From Catenulispora yoronensis (GTDB lineage Bacteria; Actinomycetota; Actinomycetes; Streptomycetales; Catenulisporaceae), in contig NZ_BAAAQN010000029.1 of NCBI RefSeq assembly GCF_039531695.1, positions 65,871 through 129,870 of the forward strand: a stretch of DNA of 64,000 bases, in the 5' to 3' direction. This document shows positions 1 to 6,620 of the stretch, piece by piece. Below the pieces are notes generated by a model. It was given only the letters and a program-made list of their open reading frames with translations, was not told the origin of the DNA and searched no databases. A program made the translations under genes and the position numbers. Every line of letters begins with the position of its first letter. The stretch's first letter is position 1.

Positions 1-851
1 AAGTACACCGCGCCGTCCGAGCCCATCAGGATGTTGTCAGCACGGACGTCCAGGTTGAGCAGGGTGTTTCCGGTGCATAGGCCCGGGCCCTTCGCCTCCA
101 GCTCCATAAGGGTGTCGATGCGTTCCAGCGCCCACGCGTCGAGCGGGCCGGCGGGCGCGCGGACGTCGGACGTGGCGTTCTCGTCAGCGGCCCGAGAATC
201 GGCCCGCAAGTCGACCCGCAAGCCAGCCCACAAATCGGCCCACCCGTGGACGCCGGACAGCCGCTCGGCCACCGACGGCACCTCGATCGGGGGCGGCGTC
301 AGGGCCCCGGCCAGGTCGGCGAGCGCCGCCACGACGCGGCGGAGCTGGTCCGGGTCGGCCCAGGCCGGGTCGGGGTTGCGGCCGTCGATCTCCTCGAAGA
401 CCAGCACCACCCAGCCGTCCTCGTCCAGGGTGCCGAGCAGCTTCGGCACCGGAGCGTGGGCCGGCATCCGCGCGGTGTACTCGGCCTCGCGGCGGTGCAT
501 GCCCGGGGAGTCGGGGTTGGTGTCGACGCCGACCGCCTTCACGAAGGCGCGGTGCCCGGTCGACGTCCGGATCCGGACCGCGGGTCCCGGCGAGAAGCCG
601 CCGTGCTGCGTCACGGCCTCGACCACCTCGCCGCCGCCGGCGATCCGCGCGACCGCGGCGCGCAGGCGGGGCGGGATCGCGGTCCAGGGCGCGCGGACGC
701 CTTGCGCGGGCGGTACGGGGGTTGTGGGGCCGGCGCTGGCGGCCGGGGTGTCCCCAGTATCAGCCACGGTGTCCCCGGTACCAGCCATGGTGTCCCCGGT
801 ATCAGCCACGGTGTCCCCGGTATCAGCCGTGGTGTCCGCCATGTCGGTCAT
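1..851 (-). CDS. Aminoglycoside phosphotransferase-family protein (3' end beyond window)
   Basis: The minus strand reads open from an ATG at 851 to the left edge (283 codons), so the C-terminus is missing. After a repetitive N-terminus rich in Asp-Thr-Gly there is an APH-fold N-lobe (FVKAV, then a RREAEYTARMP helix, then a hinge around VVLVFEEIDGRNP). Near the left edge come the catalytic-loop remnant NLDVRADNIL and the start of the metal-binding strand (GAVYL). The Brenner-type HGD is replaced by NLDVRADN, which is common in actinobacterial maltokinase or APH-like proteins. It probably phosphorylates a small hydroxylated substrate; which one cannot be told. The start at 851 is preceded by GGTGG; an ATG at 843 is an alternative. 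Confidence 0.8.
   Translation of the reverse strand, partial: MTDMADTTADTGDTVADTGDTMAGTGDTVADTGDTPAASAGPTTPVPPAQGVRAPWTAIPPRLRAAVARIAGGGEVVEAVTQHGGFSPGPAVRIRTSTGHRAFVKAVGVDTNPDSPGMHRREAEYTARMPAHAPVPKLLGTLDEDGWVVLVFEEIDGRNPDPAWADPDQLRRVVAALADLAGALTPPPIEVPSVAERLSGVHGWADLWAGLRVDLRADSRAADENATSDVRAPAGPLDAWALERIDTLMELEAKGPGLCTGNTLLNLDVRADNILMGSDGAVY
748..831. repeat. Four tandem 21-bp units inside the APH-like gene
   Basis: Units of 21 bp at 748-768, 769-789, 790-810 and 811-831 (each starting gtgtcccc) encode a seven-residue repeat of the type D-T-V-A-D-T-G at the extreme N-terminus of the phosphotransferase. The repeat length is a multiple of three, so copy-number change would keep the frame. 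Confidence 0.9.
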
Positions 852-962
852 CCACCCATGATCCTGGAGCTGTCGGCCCGACCGCAAAGACATTTCCTCT
901 TCCGCACCACGAAAGAGCCGGTCAACGCCCCGCCGGTGGTCGGCGACGGAGTCCGGCACCGT

Positions 963-968
963 TACCCT
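963..968 (+). promoter_or_regulatory. Probable -10 box of a leaderless exonuclease gene
   Basis: TACCCT fits the actinobacterial TANNNT -10 pattern and ends seven bases before the GTG at 976. There is no Shine-Dalgarno sequence between them. This is the layout of a leaderless transcript starting at the start codon. No clear -35 is seen. Confidence 0.45.
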
Positions 969-975
969 GTGAGGC

Positions 976-1839
976 GTGCTGACCGTCTCCACCGTCAATG
1001 TCAACGGCATCCGCGCCGCCGCCGCCAAGGGCTTCACCGAGTGGCTCGCCGCCACTCCCGCCGACGTGGTGTGCCTCCAGGAAGTGCGCGCCGAGCCCGA
1101 GCAGTTCCCCGGCCACCTGCGCGCCCCCGACGGCTGGCACACCCTCATCGCCCCGGCCAGCACCAAAGGCCGCGCCGGCGTGGCCGTCTTCAGCCGGATC
1201 GCCCCCACCGCGACCCGCATCGGCTTCGACGCCCCCGAATTCGCCGCCTCCGGCCGCTACGCCGAGATCGACCTGCCCAACGTCACCATCGCCAGCCTCT
1301 ACCTCCCCGCCGGCGAAGCGGGCACGGACCGCCAGTCCGAAAAGGAGCGCTTCATGACGGCGTTCCACGCCCACCTCCAGCGCCTCCACGCCCGAGCCGC
1401 CACCACCGGCCGCGAGGTCCTCATCTGCGGCGACTGGAACATCGCGCACCGTGAAGCCGACATCAAGAACTGGAAGGCGAACCAGAAGAACTCCGGCTTC
1501 CTCCCCGAAGAACGCCAATGGCTGTCCACGCTGCTGGACGACACCGGCTACGTGGACGTCGTCCGCACCCTCCACCCGAACATCGAGGGCCCGTACTCCT
1601 GGTGGTCCTTCCGCGGCAAGGCGTTCGACAACGACAGCGGCTGGCGGATCGACTACCACATGGCGACCCCGGACCTGGCGGCGCGCGCCACGTCGGCGGT
1701 GACGGAGCGCGCGGCGACGTATGCGGAGCGGTGGTCGGATCACGCGCCGGTGACGTGTGTGTTCGACTGGGACATCGCGGCGGTACCGGCTCCGCGCGGC
1801 CCGATTGTGGACGTAAGCACTGGCGTGGCAGCAAACTGA
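976..1839 (+). CDS. xth: Exodeoxyribonuclease III (AP endonuclease, Xth family)
   Basis: A cytoplasmic Mg-dependent nuclease of the exonuclease/endonuclease/phosphatase fold, acting in base-excision repair by cutting at abasic sites and trimming 3' blocks. It is 287 aa, typical for the family. Motifs in order are TVNVNGIRAA (active-site Asn, residues ~6-14), VVCLQEVRAE (metal-binding Glu), YAEIDLPN, ICGDWNIAH (Asp-Asn pair), DDTGYVDV, GWRIDYHM and the terminal WSDHAPV (catalytic Asp-His). All key residues are present, so it should be active. The GTG start gives the canonical short N-terminus before strand 1 and fits leaderless expression. Confidence 0.95.
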   Translation: MLTVSTVNVNGIRAAAAKGFTEWLAATPADVVCLQEVRAEPEQFPGHLRAPDGWHTLIAPASTKGRAGVAVFSRIAPTATRIGFDAPEFAASGRYAEIDLPNVTIASLYLPAGEAGTDRQSEKERFMTAFHAHLQRLHARAATTGREVLICGDWNIAHREADIKNWKANQKNSGFLPEERQWLSTLLDDTGYVDVVRTLHPNIEGPYSWWSFRGKAFDNDSGWRIDYHMATPDLAARATSAVTERAATYAERWSDHAPVTCVFDWDIAAVPAPRGPIVDVSTGVAAN

Positions 1840-2185
1840 GCTGCAGGTGGTGAAGTAGGCCGCGTTCGACGCTTACAAGGAATTACCTATCGACGAGCGC
1901 GGCGTGCTGTTCACCAATTCAATACCTTGGCCGATCTCGTGGCGCGCAACGCCTAGCAGGACACGCACAGCCCTGTAACAGCCCTGTAGACGACGTGCGT
2001 CGGCTGGTCGCGGGCGGCGGCAGCGCACCCGGTCGGGCAACCCCTAATCCGTGGACTGCACCGAACGTGGAAAGCTACCCTTTTATTTGCTAAGGGTTTT
2101 GTTCTCCATCGGCCGGGCTGCGCGGGGGACGCACGCCGCTCGGGCACATCGCTCTCCTCACCAAGAATGGAGCGCAAGCTCAGCC
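1840..2185. other. Intergenic region with a gene relic
   Basis: Between the exonuclease and the next credible start there are 346 bases. The first third holds a broken coding fragment (separate entry). The rest, 1957-2185, shows no gene; an AT-rich patch around 2075-2110 could hold the promoter of the downstream hypothetical gene. Confidence 0.5.
1845..1956 (+). pseudogene. C-terminal relic of an unidentified gene
   Basis: One frame reads AAFDAYKELPIDERGVLFTN, which looks like real actinobacterial coding sequence. A second frame continues as NTLADLVARNA followed by a TAG at 1954-1956. The two pieces join only with a frameshift near 1918, and no start lies upstream (an in-frame TAG precedes). 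I read it as the decayed tail of a lost gene of unknown family. Confidence 0.3.
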
Positions 2186-2884
2186 ATGAGCGAGAACACT
2201 GTGAAGGGCGCAGTGATCACCATCATCATCACGGTGGCGACAGCCGGTACCGCGCCGTGGTGGTGGCAGGCCCTGACCGGTTCGGATTCCTCGTCGCCGC
2301 CCACCACGTACGTCGGCAGCCAGTACACCCCGGCGGAGAACCACGGGTACACGCCGGACAATCCCGCGCCGTCGCCAGAGCCGCAATCGGAGCCGCAGTC
2401 GCAGCCGAAGGTCTCGCAGCCTTCGCCCCGGCGGGTGATCACCACCTCCACGTCTCCGGCGTCCAGGCCGAAAGTGAGCATGCCTTCCCCGCCGGTCAGG
2501 TCGCTGCCGGAGGTGAACACGCCGCCCGCCGTCTCGAACACGTTGCTGCCGGCCGCTTTCGTGGGCACGTGGGCCGGTAGCGCGACGATCGCGGGGTCCA
2601 CCGCGTTGGTGCGCGTACAGGTCACGTTCCAGGGCGGCAGCCAGGGCGACGTCGTCGGCAACTGGGCGTTCAGCAACCCCGACGGCAGCGGTTGTACGGG
2701 CACGTACCGCTTCGACGGGATGCAGGCCAGCGGCGTGGCCGACCTCTGGGAGACGGTCGGTTATGGAAACTGCCAGAGCGGGCCGGACGAGATGGGCCTG
2801 ACCAGCATGAACCTCGCCAACTGGTTCTCCTTCAACCCGGCCACCCGCGCGCTGGTCAATCGCGGGACGCTGCAACGCATGTGA
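2186..2884 (+). CDS. Membrane-anchored hypothetical protein with Pro-rich linker
   Basis: It is 232 aa from the ATG at 2186. The frame is open further upstream to 2051 but that part has unusual composition. Residues ~5-27 (VKGAVITIIITVATAGTAPW) form one membrane segment with a short cytoplasmic N-terminus. Residues ~35-125 are a Pro/Ser/Gln-rich extracellular spacer. The last ~100 residues look like a small beta-rich domain (FVGTWAGSATI, VQVTFQGG, GCTGTYRFDG, NRGTLQRM) with two cysteines that could pair (CTGTY and NCQSG). Family not recognised. A GGAG at 2169 lies a little far from the start. Confidence 0.65.
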   Translation: MSENTVKGAVITIIITVATAGTAPWWWQALTGSDSSSPPTTYVGSQYTPAENHGYTPDNPAPSPEPQSEPQSQPKVSQPSPRRVITTSTSPASRPKVSMPSPPVRSLPEVNTPPAVSNTLLPAAFVGTWAGSATIAGSTALVRVQVTFQGGSQGDVVGNWAFSNPDGSGCTGTYRFDGMQASGVADLWETVGYGNCQSGPDEMGLTSMNLANWFSFNPATRALVNRGTLQRM

Positions 2885-3035
2885 GGCGCACACCCGGACC
2901 CCTTCCGGCGGCAGCCCGGCGCGTGCGTATCAAAGCTCTGATGTCATGCTCCGCATCGGGAATTCGACCCCGTATCAGCCCTCGATGACCTTCGGCTACG
3001 CTGGCCCGCACGACCGAGGCGAAGGGGAGGCCGGC

Positions 3036-3875
3036 GTGGACGAGAGCACTGCGGGGCTGGGGGACGATCCGCTCGCGCCGGGGTGGGTGCCGCCGGAGAT
3101 CGACACCACCAAGGCCCACCCCGCGCGCATCTACGACTGCCTGCTGGGCGGCAAGGACCACTTCGACGTGGACCGCCAGGCCGCCGAGGTCGTGATCAAG
3201 GCCCTGCCGGGCGCGCGCGACATGGTCCGGGAGAACCGCGCGTTCCTCGGCCGCGCGGTCCGCCACCTCGCCGAGAGCGGCATCACGCAGTTCCTGGACG
3301 TCGGCACCGGCATTCCCGGGCCCGGCAACACCGGCGACGTCGCCCGCGCGGTCCACCCCGACGCCCGCGTCGTCTACGTCGACTACGACCCGGTGGTGGC
3401 CGTCCACTCCCGCGCCCTGCTCGCCGGCGCCGACCCCGCCCTGACCGCCATCGTCGTGGCCGACGTCCGCGACCCGCTGTCCATCCTCCACCACCCGGCC
3501 GTCCACGAAGTCCTCGACTTCGACCAGCCGATAGCCGTCCTCATGGTCGCCCTCCTGCACTTCATCAAACCGGAGGAGGACGCCCACGGCATAGTCACGA
3601 CCTTCCGCACCGCCCTGCCCCCCGGCAGCGCCGTGGTGATCTCCCACGGCACCGACGGCGGCGACCCCGAAACCTCCGCCGAAGCCCGCAAAGGCTGGGA
3701 CAACGCCACCTCGCAGTTCACCGTCCGCGACCGCACGGACATCACCGCCCTGTTCGACGGCCTCGACCTCATCCCCCCGGGCGTCGTCAACGTGCCGCTG
3801 TGGCGACCGGACGGCCCGGCCCGCGAGGACTGGGCCGCCATCTGGTTCGACGGCGGGGTGGGGTTGAAGCGGTAG
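3036..3875 (+). CDS. SAM-dependent methyltransferase, DUF574 (Methyltransf_19) type
   Basis: A member of an actinobacteria-restricted methyltransferase family, 279 aa from the GTG at 3036. That start has GGGGAGG at 3024-3030 and is chosen over an upstream in-frame ATG at 2946. Signature features are the N-terminal PARIYDCLLGGKDHF, the SAM-binding FLDVGTGIPGPGNT, the acidic strand-2 end VYVDYDP, IVVADVRDP and the C-terminal LWRPDGP. The methyl acceptor of this family is not known to me. It stands alone on the plus strand; neighbours do not reveal its job. Confidence 0.88.
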   Translation: MDESTAGLGDDPLAPGWVPPEIDTTKAHPARIYDCLLGGKDHFDVDRQAAEVVIKALPGARDMVRENRAFLGRAVRHLAESGITQFLDVGTGIPGPGNTGDVARAVHPDARVVYVDYDPVVAVHSRALLAGADPALTAIVVADVRDPLSILHHPAVHEVLDFDQPIAVLMVALLHFIKPEEDAHGIVTTFRTALPPGSAVVISHGTDGGDPETSAEARKGWDNATSQFTVRDRTDITALFDGLDLIPPGVVNVPLWRPDGPAREDWAAIWFDGGVGLKR

Positions 3876-3996
3876 GGGACGATCGGGTTCATCAACCCCT
3901 GCCCCACCCGGACACCGCCGACACCGGCCCCCGGCGAAGGAATACTCGTATCAGAGCACTGTATCGGCGGGCCGTCTGGCTGCCTACGCTCGGAGC

Positions 3997-4446
3997 ATGG
4001 ACCTGACGTCGGTGGTGACACCCGGTGCGCAGTCGTTGGTCACGAGCATCCTGACCGACTCGTGGAAACAAGTGCTTCCGGCGTTGTCGCGGTTGTGGGC
4101 GCGGCATCGGTCGGGGAGTCCTGGTGTCGTGCTGGAGGAGGTGGGCGCCGAGCTCGATCTTGCCAGGGAGCAGGCGATCTCGATCACGGGTGACGGTTCG
4201 GAGTCCGAGCGGGCGAGGCGGATGGAATTGTTCTGGGCGGGCTACCTGGCCGGGCAGCTCGCGGCGCGTCCTGAACTGGCCGGTGTGGTCCAGGAGCTGC
4301 CGGCGTTGCTCGGTGCCGCGGCGACCGCGGCGCCCACCGCGGGCGCGGCCGCGGTCGCGGTGGACACCAAATCAGTCAGCGGAACCGTGCGTGGCAACGT
4401 GATCCAGACCGGGGACGTCTCCGGAGGAATCAACGTCGGTCGGTAG
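3997..4446 (+). CDS. Small helical protein with C-terminal RHIM/amyloid-like motif
   Basis: It is 149 aa. Residues 1-105 are predicted helical (TDSWKQVLPALSRLWARH, then a charged helix around EEVGAELDLAREQAI, then WAGYLAGQLAARPEL), followed by an Ala-rich linker. The C-terminal 24 residues contain the G-x-V-x-G-x-x-I-Q-x-G-x-V-x-G-G pattern (SGTVRGNVIQTGDVSGG). This arrangement, a small helical domain with a terminal Gly-Val-Gln repeat motif, matches bacterial amyloid-signalling (RHIM-like) proteins that pair with NLR-type ATPases. Assignment is by pattern only. It converges on the methyltransferase at 4473 and lies at the end of an NB-ARC/CHAT gene block. Confidence 0.7.
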   Translation: MDLTSVVTPGAQSLVTSILTDSWKQVLPALSRLWARHRSGSPGVVLEEVGAELDLAREQAISITGDGSESERARRMELFWAGYLAGQLAARPELAGVVQELPALLGAAATAAPTAGAAAVAVDTKSVSGTVRGNVIQTGDVSGGINVGR

Positions 4447-4472
4447 GCGACCACCGGGCAGATCTTCCTCTC

Positions 4473-5276
4473 TCAGCTTTTCCGCACCGCGCCGACCACC
4501 TGGCTGATGAAGTGGCCGCTGTGGCGCCGGTAGTACGTGAAGTCGTACCTCGCCGCGCACTCCCTGTCGTCCACGGTCCATTCGGCCGGGTCGAGGAGGT
4601 CGCGCAGGTCCGTCACCCATCTCGCGGTCGGTGTGAAATTGGCGGTGAAGTGGTGCGGGCTGGCGAGGACGAGCAGGCCGGCCGGCTTGACCAGGCGTCC
4701 GACCTCGGACACCAGCTCCCGGGGGTCCTCGACCCGGTCCACGACGTTCAGGCAGGTGACCACGTCGAAGTGCTCCTGGGGACGCGGCACCCCCGCCGCC
4801 GTCGTGTTGTGGATGCTCAGGAACGGGGTCACCACGGGAAGCCGGTCGCGGTCGAGCTTCCGGTAGCCGGGACGTCCCGAGTCGGCCGGCTCCGGGACCC
4901 AGCCGTCGAAGGTCTCGTGGAGCAGCAGCCGCGCGGCCCACTGGCAGAACCGGGACGACGGCTCGACCAGCATCCGCTCGGTCGCGTCCGGGAAGCGGGC
5001 GGCGAGTTCGTGGGTCATGCGGCCGGTGCTGCCTCCGACGTCGCAGAGCGCCGCGGCGTCGATGGCCAGGCCGCGCACCCAGCGTTCGACGACTTCGCCG
5101 AGCTGACGGTAGAAGGACCCCGGGCCGCTCTCCGACACGGAGCGGGCTTGACGCGGCTCGATCCCGGCGCCGGTCCCGTCGGCGGGGAACAGCAGGTCCC
5201 ACCATTCCGCGTGCAGGTAGGTCGCGACGTACTCATCGGTCGCGTACCGCGTTGCCGAGGCTGTGGAGACATCCAT
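4473..5276 (-). CDS. Class I SAM-dependent methyltransferase
   Basis: It is 267 aa. Residues ~70-190 form a Rossmann methyltransferase core: ALCDVGGSTGRMTHELA (SAM loop), RMLVEPSSRFC (acidic end of strand 2), HFDVVTCLNVVDRVEDP (strand 4) and LLVLASPHHF. The last third (AEWTVDDRECAARYDFTYY) is probably the acceptor-binding cap. It is the last gene of the minus-strand run, 15 bases after the histidyl-tRNA synthetase stop, with GGAAGGA upstream of the ATG. The context suggests methylation of a histidine-derived small molecule or amino acid, an inference only. The acceptor could also be a protein or tRNA. Confidence 0.82.
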   Translation of the reverse strand: MDVSTASATRYATDEYVATYLHAEWWDLLFPADGTGAGIEPRQARSVSESGPGSFYRQLGEVVERWVRGLAIDAAALCDVGGSTGRMTHELAARFPDATERMLVEPSSRFCQWAARLLLHETFDGWVPEPADSGRPGYRKLDRDRLPVVTPFLSIHNTTAAGVPRPQEHFDVVTCLNVVDRVEDPRELVSEVGRLVKPAGLLVLASPHHFTANFTPTARWVTDLRDLLDPAEWTVDDRECAARYDFTYYRRHSGHFISQVVGAVRKS

Positions 5277-5291
5277 TTCGCGTCGTCCTTC

Positions 5292-6620
5292 CTAGTAGGC
5301 GAGGAGGTTCTTGATGTGGTCGGCCAGCGCGTCGCCGGTGACCGTTTCCTGCACGTGGTCCCGGAGGTCCCGCACCGTCACGACGTCGTTCTCCAGCTCG
5401 CGCTCGCCCGCGATGATCGCGGCGCGGATCCCCTGCGACGAGGCGTACGCGATCTGGTCGCGCAGCGCGGCAGGCTCCAGATACACCTCGGTCGGGATCT
5501 TGGCGGCGCGCAGCGTACGGGCCAGGCCGAGGTAGTCCTTCATGAACTGGTGCCGGTTCTGAGTGGTGACCAGGGCGGCGGTCGGCGTGCTGGCGCCGAC
5601 CGCGAGATGGCCGGCCTGGACGAGCAGGTCGACGAGGCGGGTCAGGCCGATGCTGACGCCCACGCCGGGATAGGAACGGGTGGTGAAGTAGGAGGCGAGG
5701 TCGTCGTAGCGTCCGCCGGAGCACACACTCCCCCAGGCCTCGTTGCCGACGATGAACGTCTCGTAGACCGTGCCGGTGTAGTAGTCCAGGCCCCTGGCGA
5801 TGGAGAAGTCGATCCGGAGGCGCTCGCTCGGCAGTCCCAGTTGCAGGGCACTGTCCACCACGAGTTCGAGCTCGTCGACACCGCGAGTCACGGCACCCAC
5901 GTGGCGCAGCAGCCGGCGCGCCTCGGCGAGGTCTCCGGTGCCCAGCAGCTCCACGGTCGCCTCGACGAGGTCGTGCGGGACGGTAAGCTCGGTCATCGCC
6001 GACCGGACCGCCTCAAGGCCGTCGCGTCCGCTCCGGTCGACGCAGCGCAGGGCTTCGGCGACCAGGTCCGGCGGCAGGGCCCGGCTCCCCAGCAGGTCGC
6101 CCAGGATCTTCCGGTTGGAGATCCTGATCTCGAAGCCCGGGATCTCGACCGCGTCGAAGACCGCGGCGATGACCGCGAGGATCTCCGCGTCGTGCACCAG
6201 GTCCAGGGCCGACCTGCCGACGATGTCGATGTCGCACTGGGTGAACTCGCGGAACCGTCCCCGCTGGGCCCGTTCGCCGCGCCACACCTTCTGGATCTGG
6301 TAGCGGCGGAAGGGGAAGGCCAGCTCCTCGGCATGCTGGACCACGTAGCGGGCGAGGGGCACGGTCAGGTCGAAGTGCAGCCCCAGGACGGCGTCCTCGC
6401 CGTCGTCGTCGCTCGGGCGCCCCACGGTGAACACCTGGTGCCGGATGCCGCCCTTGGCCGTGAGGACCGACATCCGCTCGACGGCGGGCGTCTCGATGGA
6501 GGTGAAGCCGTAGAGCTCGTACTGGTTGCGGATGGCGTCGATCAGTCTCAGTTCGGCCAGGCGCATGGCGGGCGTCCACTCGGGGAAGCCGGAGACCGCG
6601 GAAGCCTTGACGAGGGGCAT
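5292..6620 (-). CDS. hisS2: Histidyl-tRNA synthetase paralogue (class II, archaeal/eukaryotic-like)
   Basis: It is 442 aa with a complete class II aminoacyl-tRNA synthetase core. Motif 2 reads KVWRGERAQRGRFREFTQCDID, the histidine A motif is ARGLDYYTGTVYE, the B motif CSGGRYDDL and motif 3 GVGVSIGLTRL. An HGTP-type anticodon-binding domain follows (TAALVTTQNRH to the end). The RGRFREFTQCD form resembles archaeal and eukaryotic HisRS more than the usual actinobacterial enzyme (which has RYRHFSQVG), so this is probably a second copy. Its ATG overlaps the TGA of the lyase gene by one base, implying translational coupling. Roles that fit are charging a modified histidine, supplying histidyl-tRNA or adenylate to a pathway, or self-resistance to a HisRS inhibitor. 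Confidence 0.85.
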   Translation of the reverse strand: MPLVKASAVSGFPEWTPAMRLAELRLIDAIRNQYELYGFTSIETPAVERMSVLTAKGGIRHQVFTVGRPSDDDGEDAVLGLHFDLTVPLARYVVQHAEELAFPFRRYQIQKVWRGERAQRGRFREFTQCDIDIVGRSALDLVHDAEILAVIAAVFDAVEIPGFEIRISNRKILGDLLGSRALPPDLVAEALRCVDRSGRDGLEAVRSAMTELTVPHDLVEATVELLGTGDLAEARRLLRHVGAVTRGVDELELVVDSALQLGLPSERLRIDFSIARGLDYYTGTVYETFIVGNEAWGSVCSGGRYDDLASYFTTRSYPGVGVSIGLTRLVDLLVQAGHLAVGASTPTAALVTTQNRHQFMKDYLGLARTLRAAKIPTEVYLEPAALRDQIAYASSQGIRAAIIAGERELENDVVTVRDLRDHVQETVTGDALADHIKNLLAY

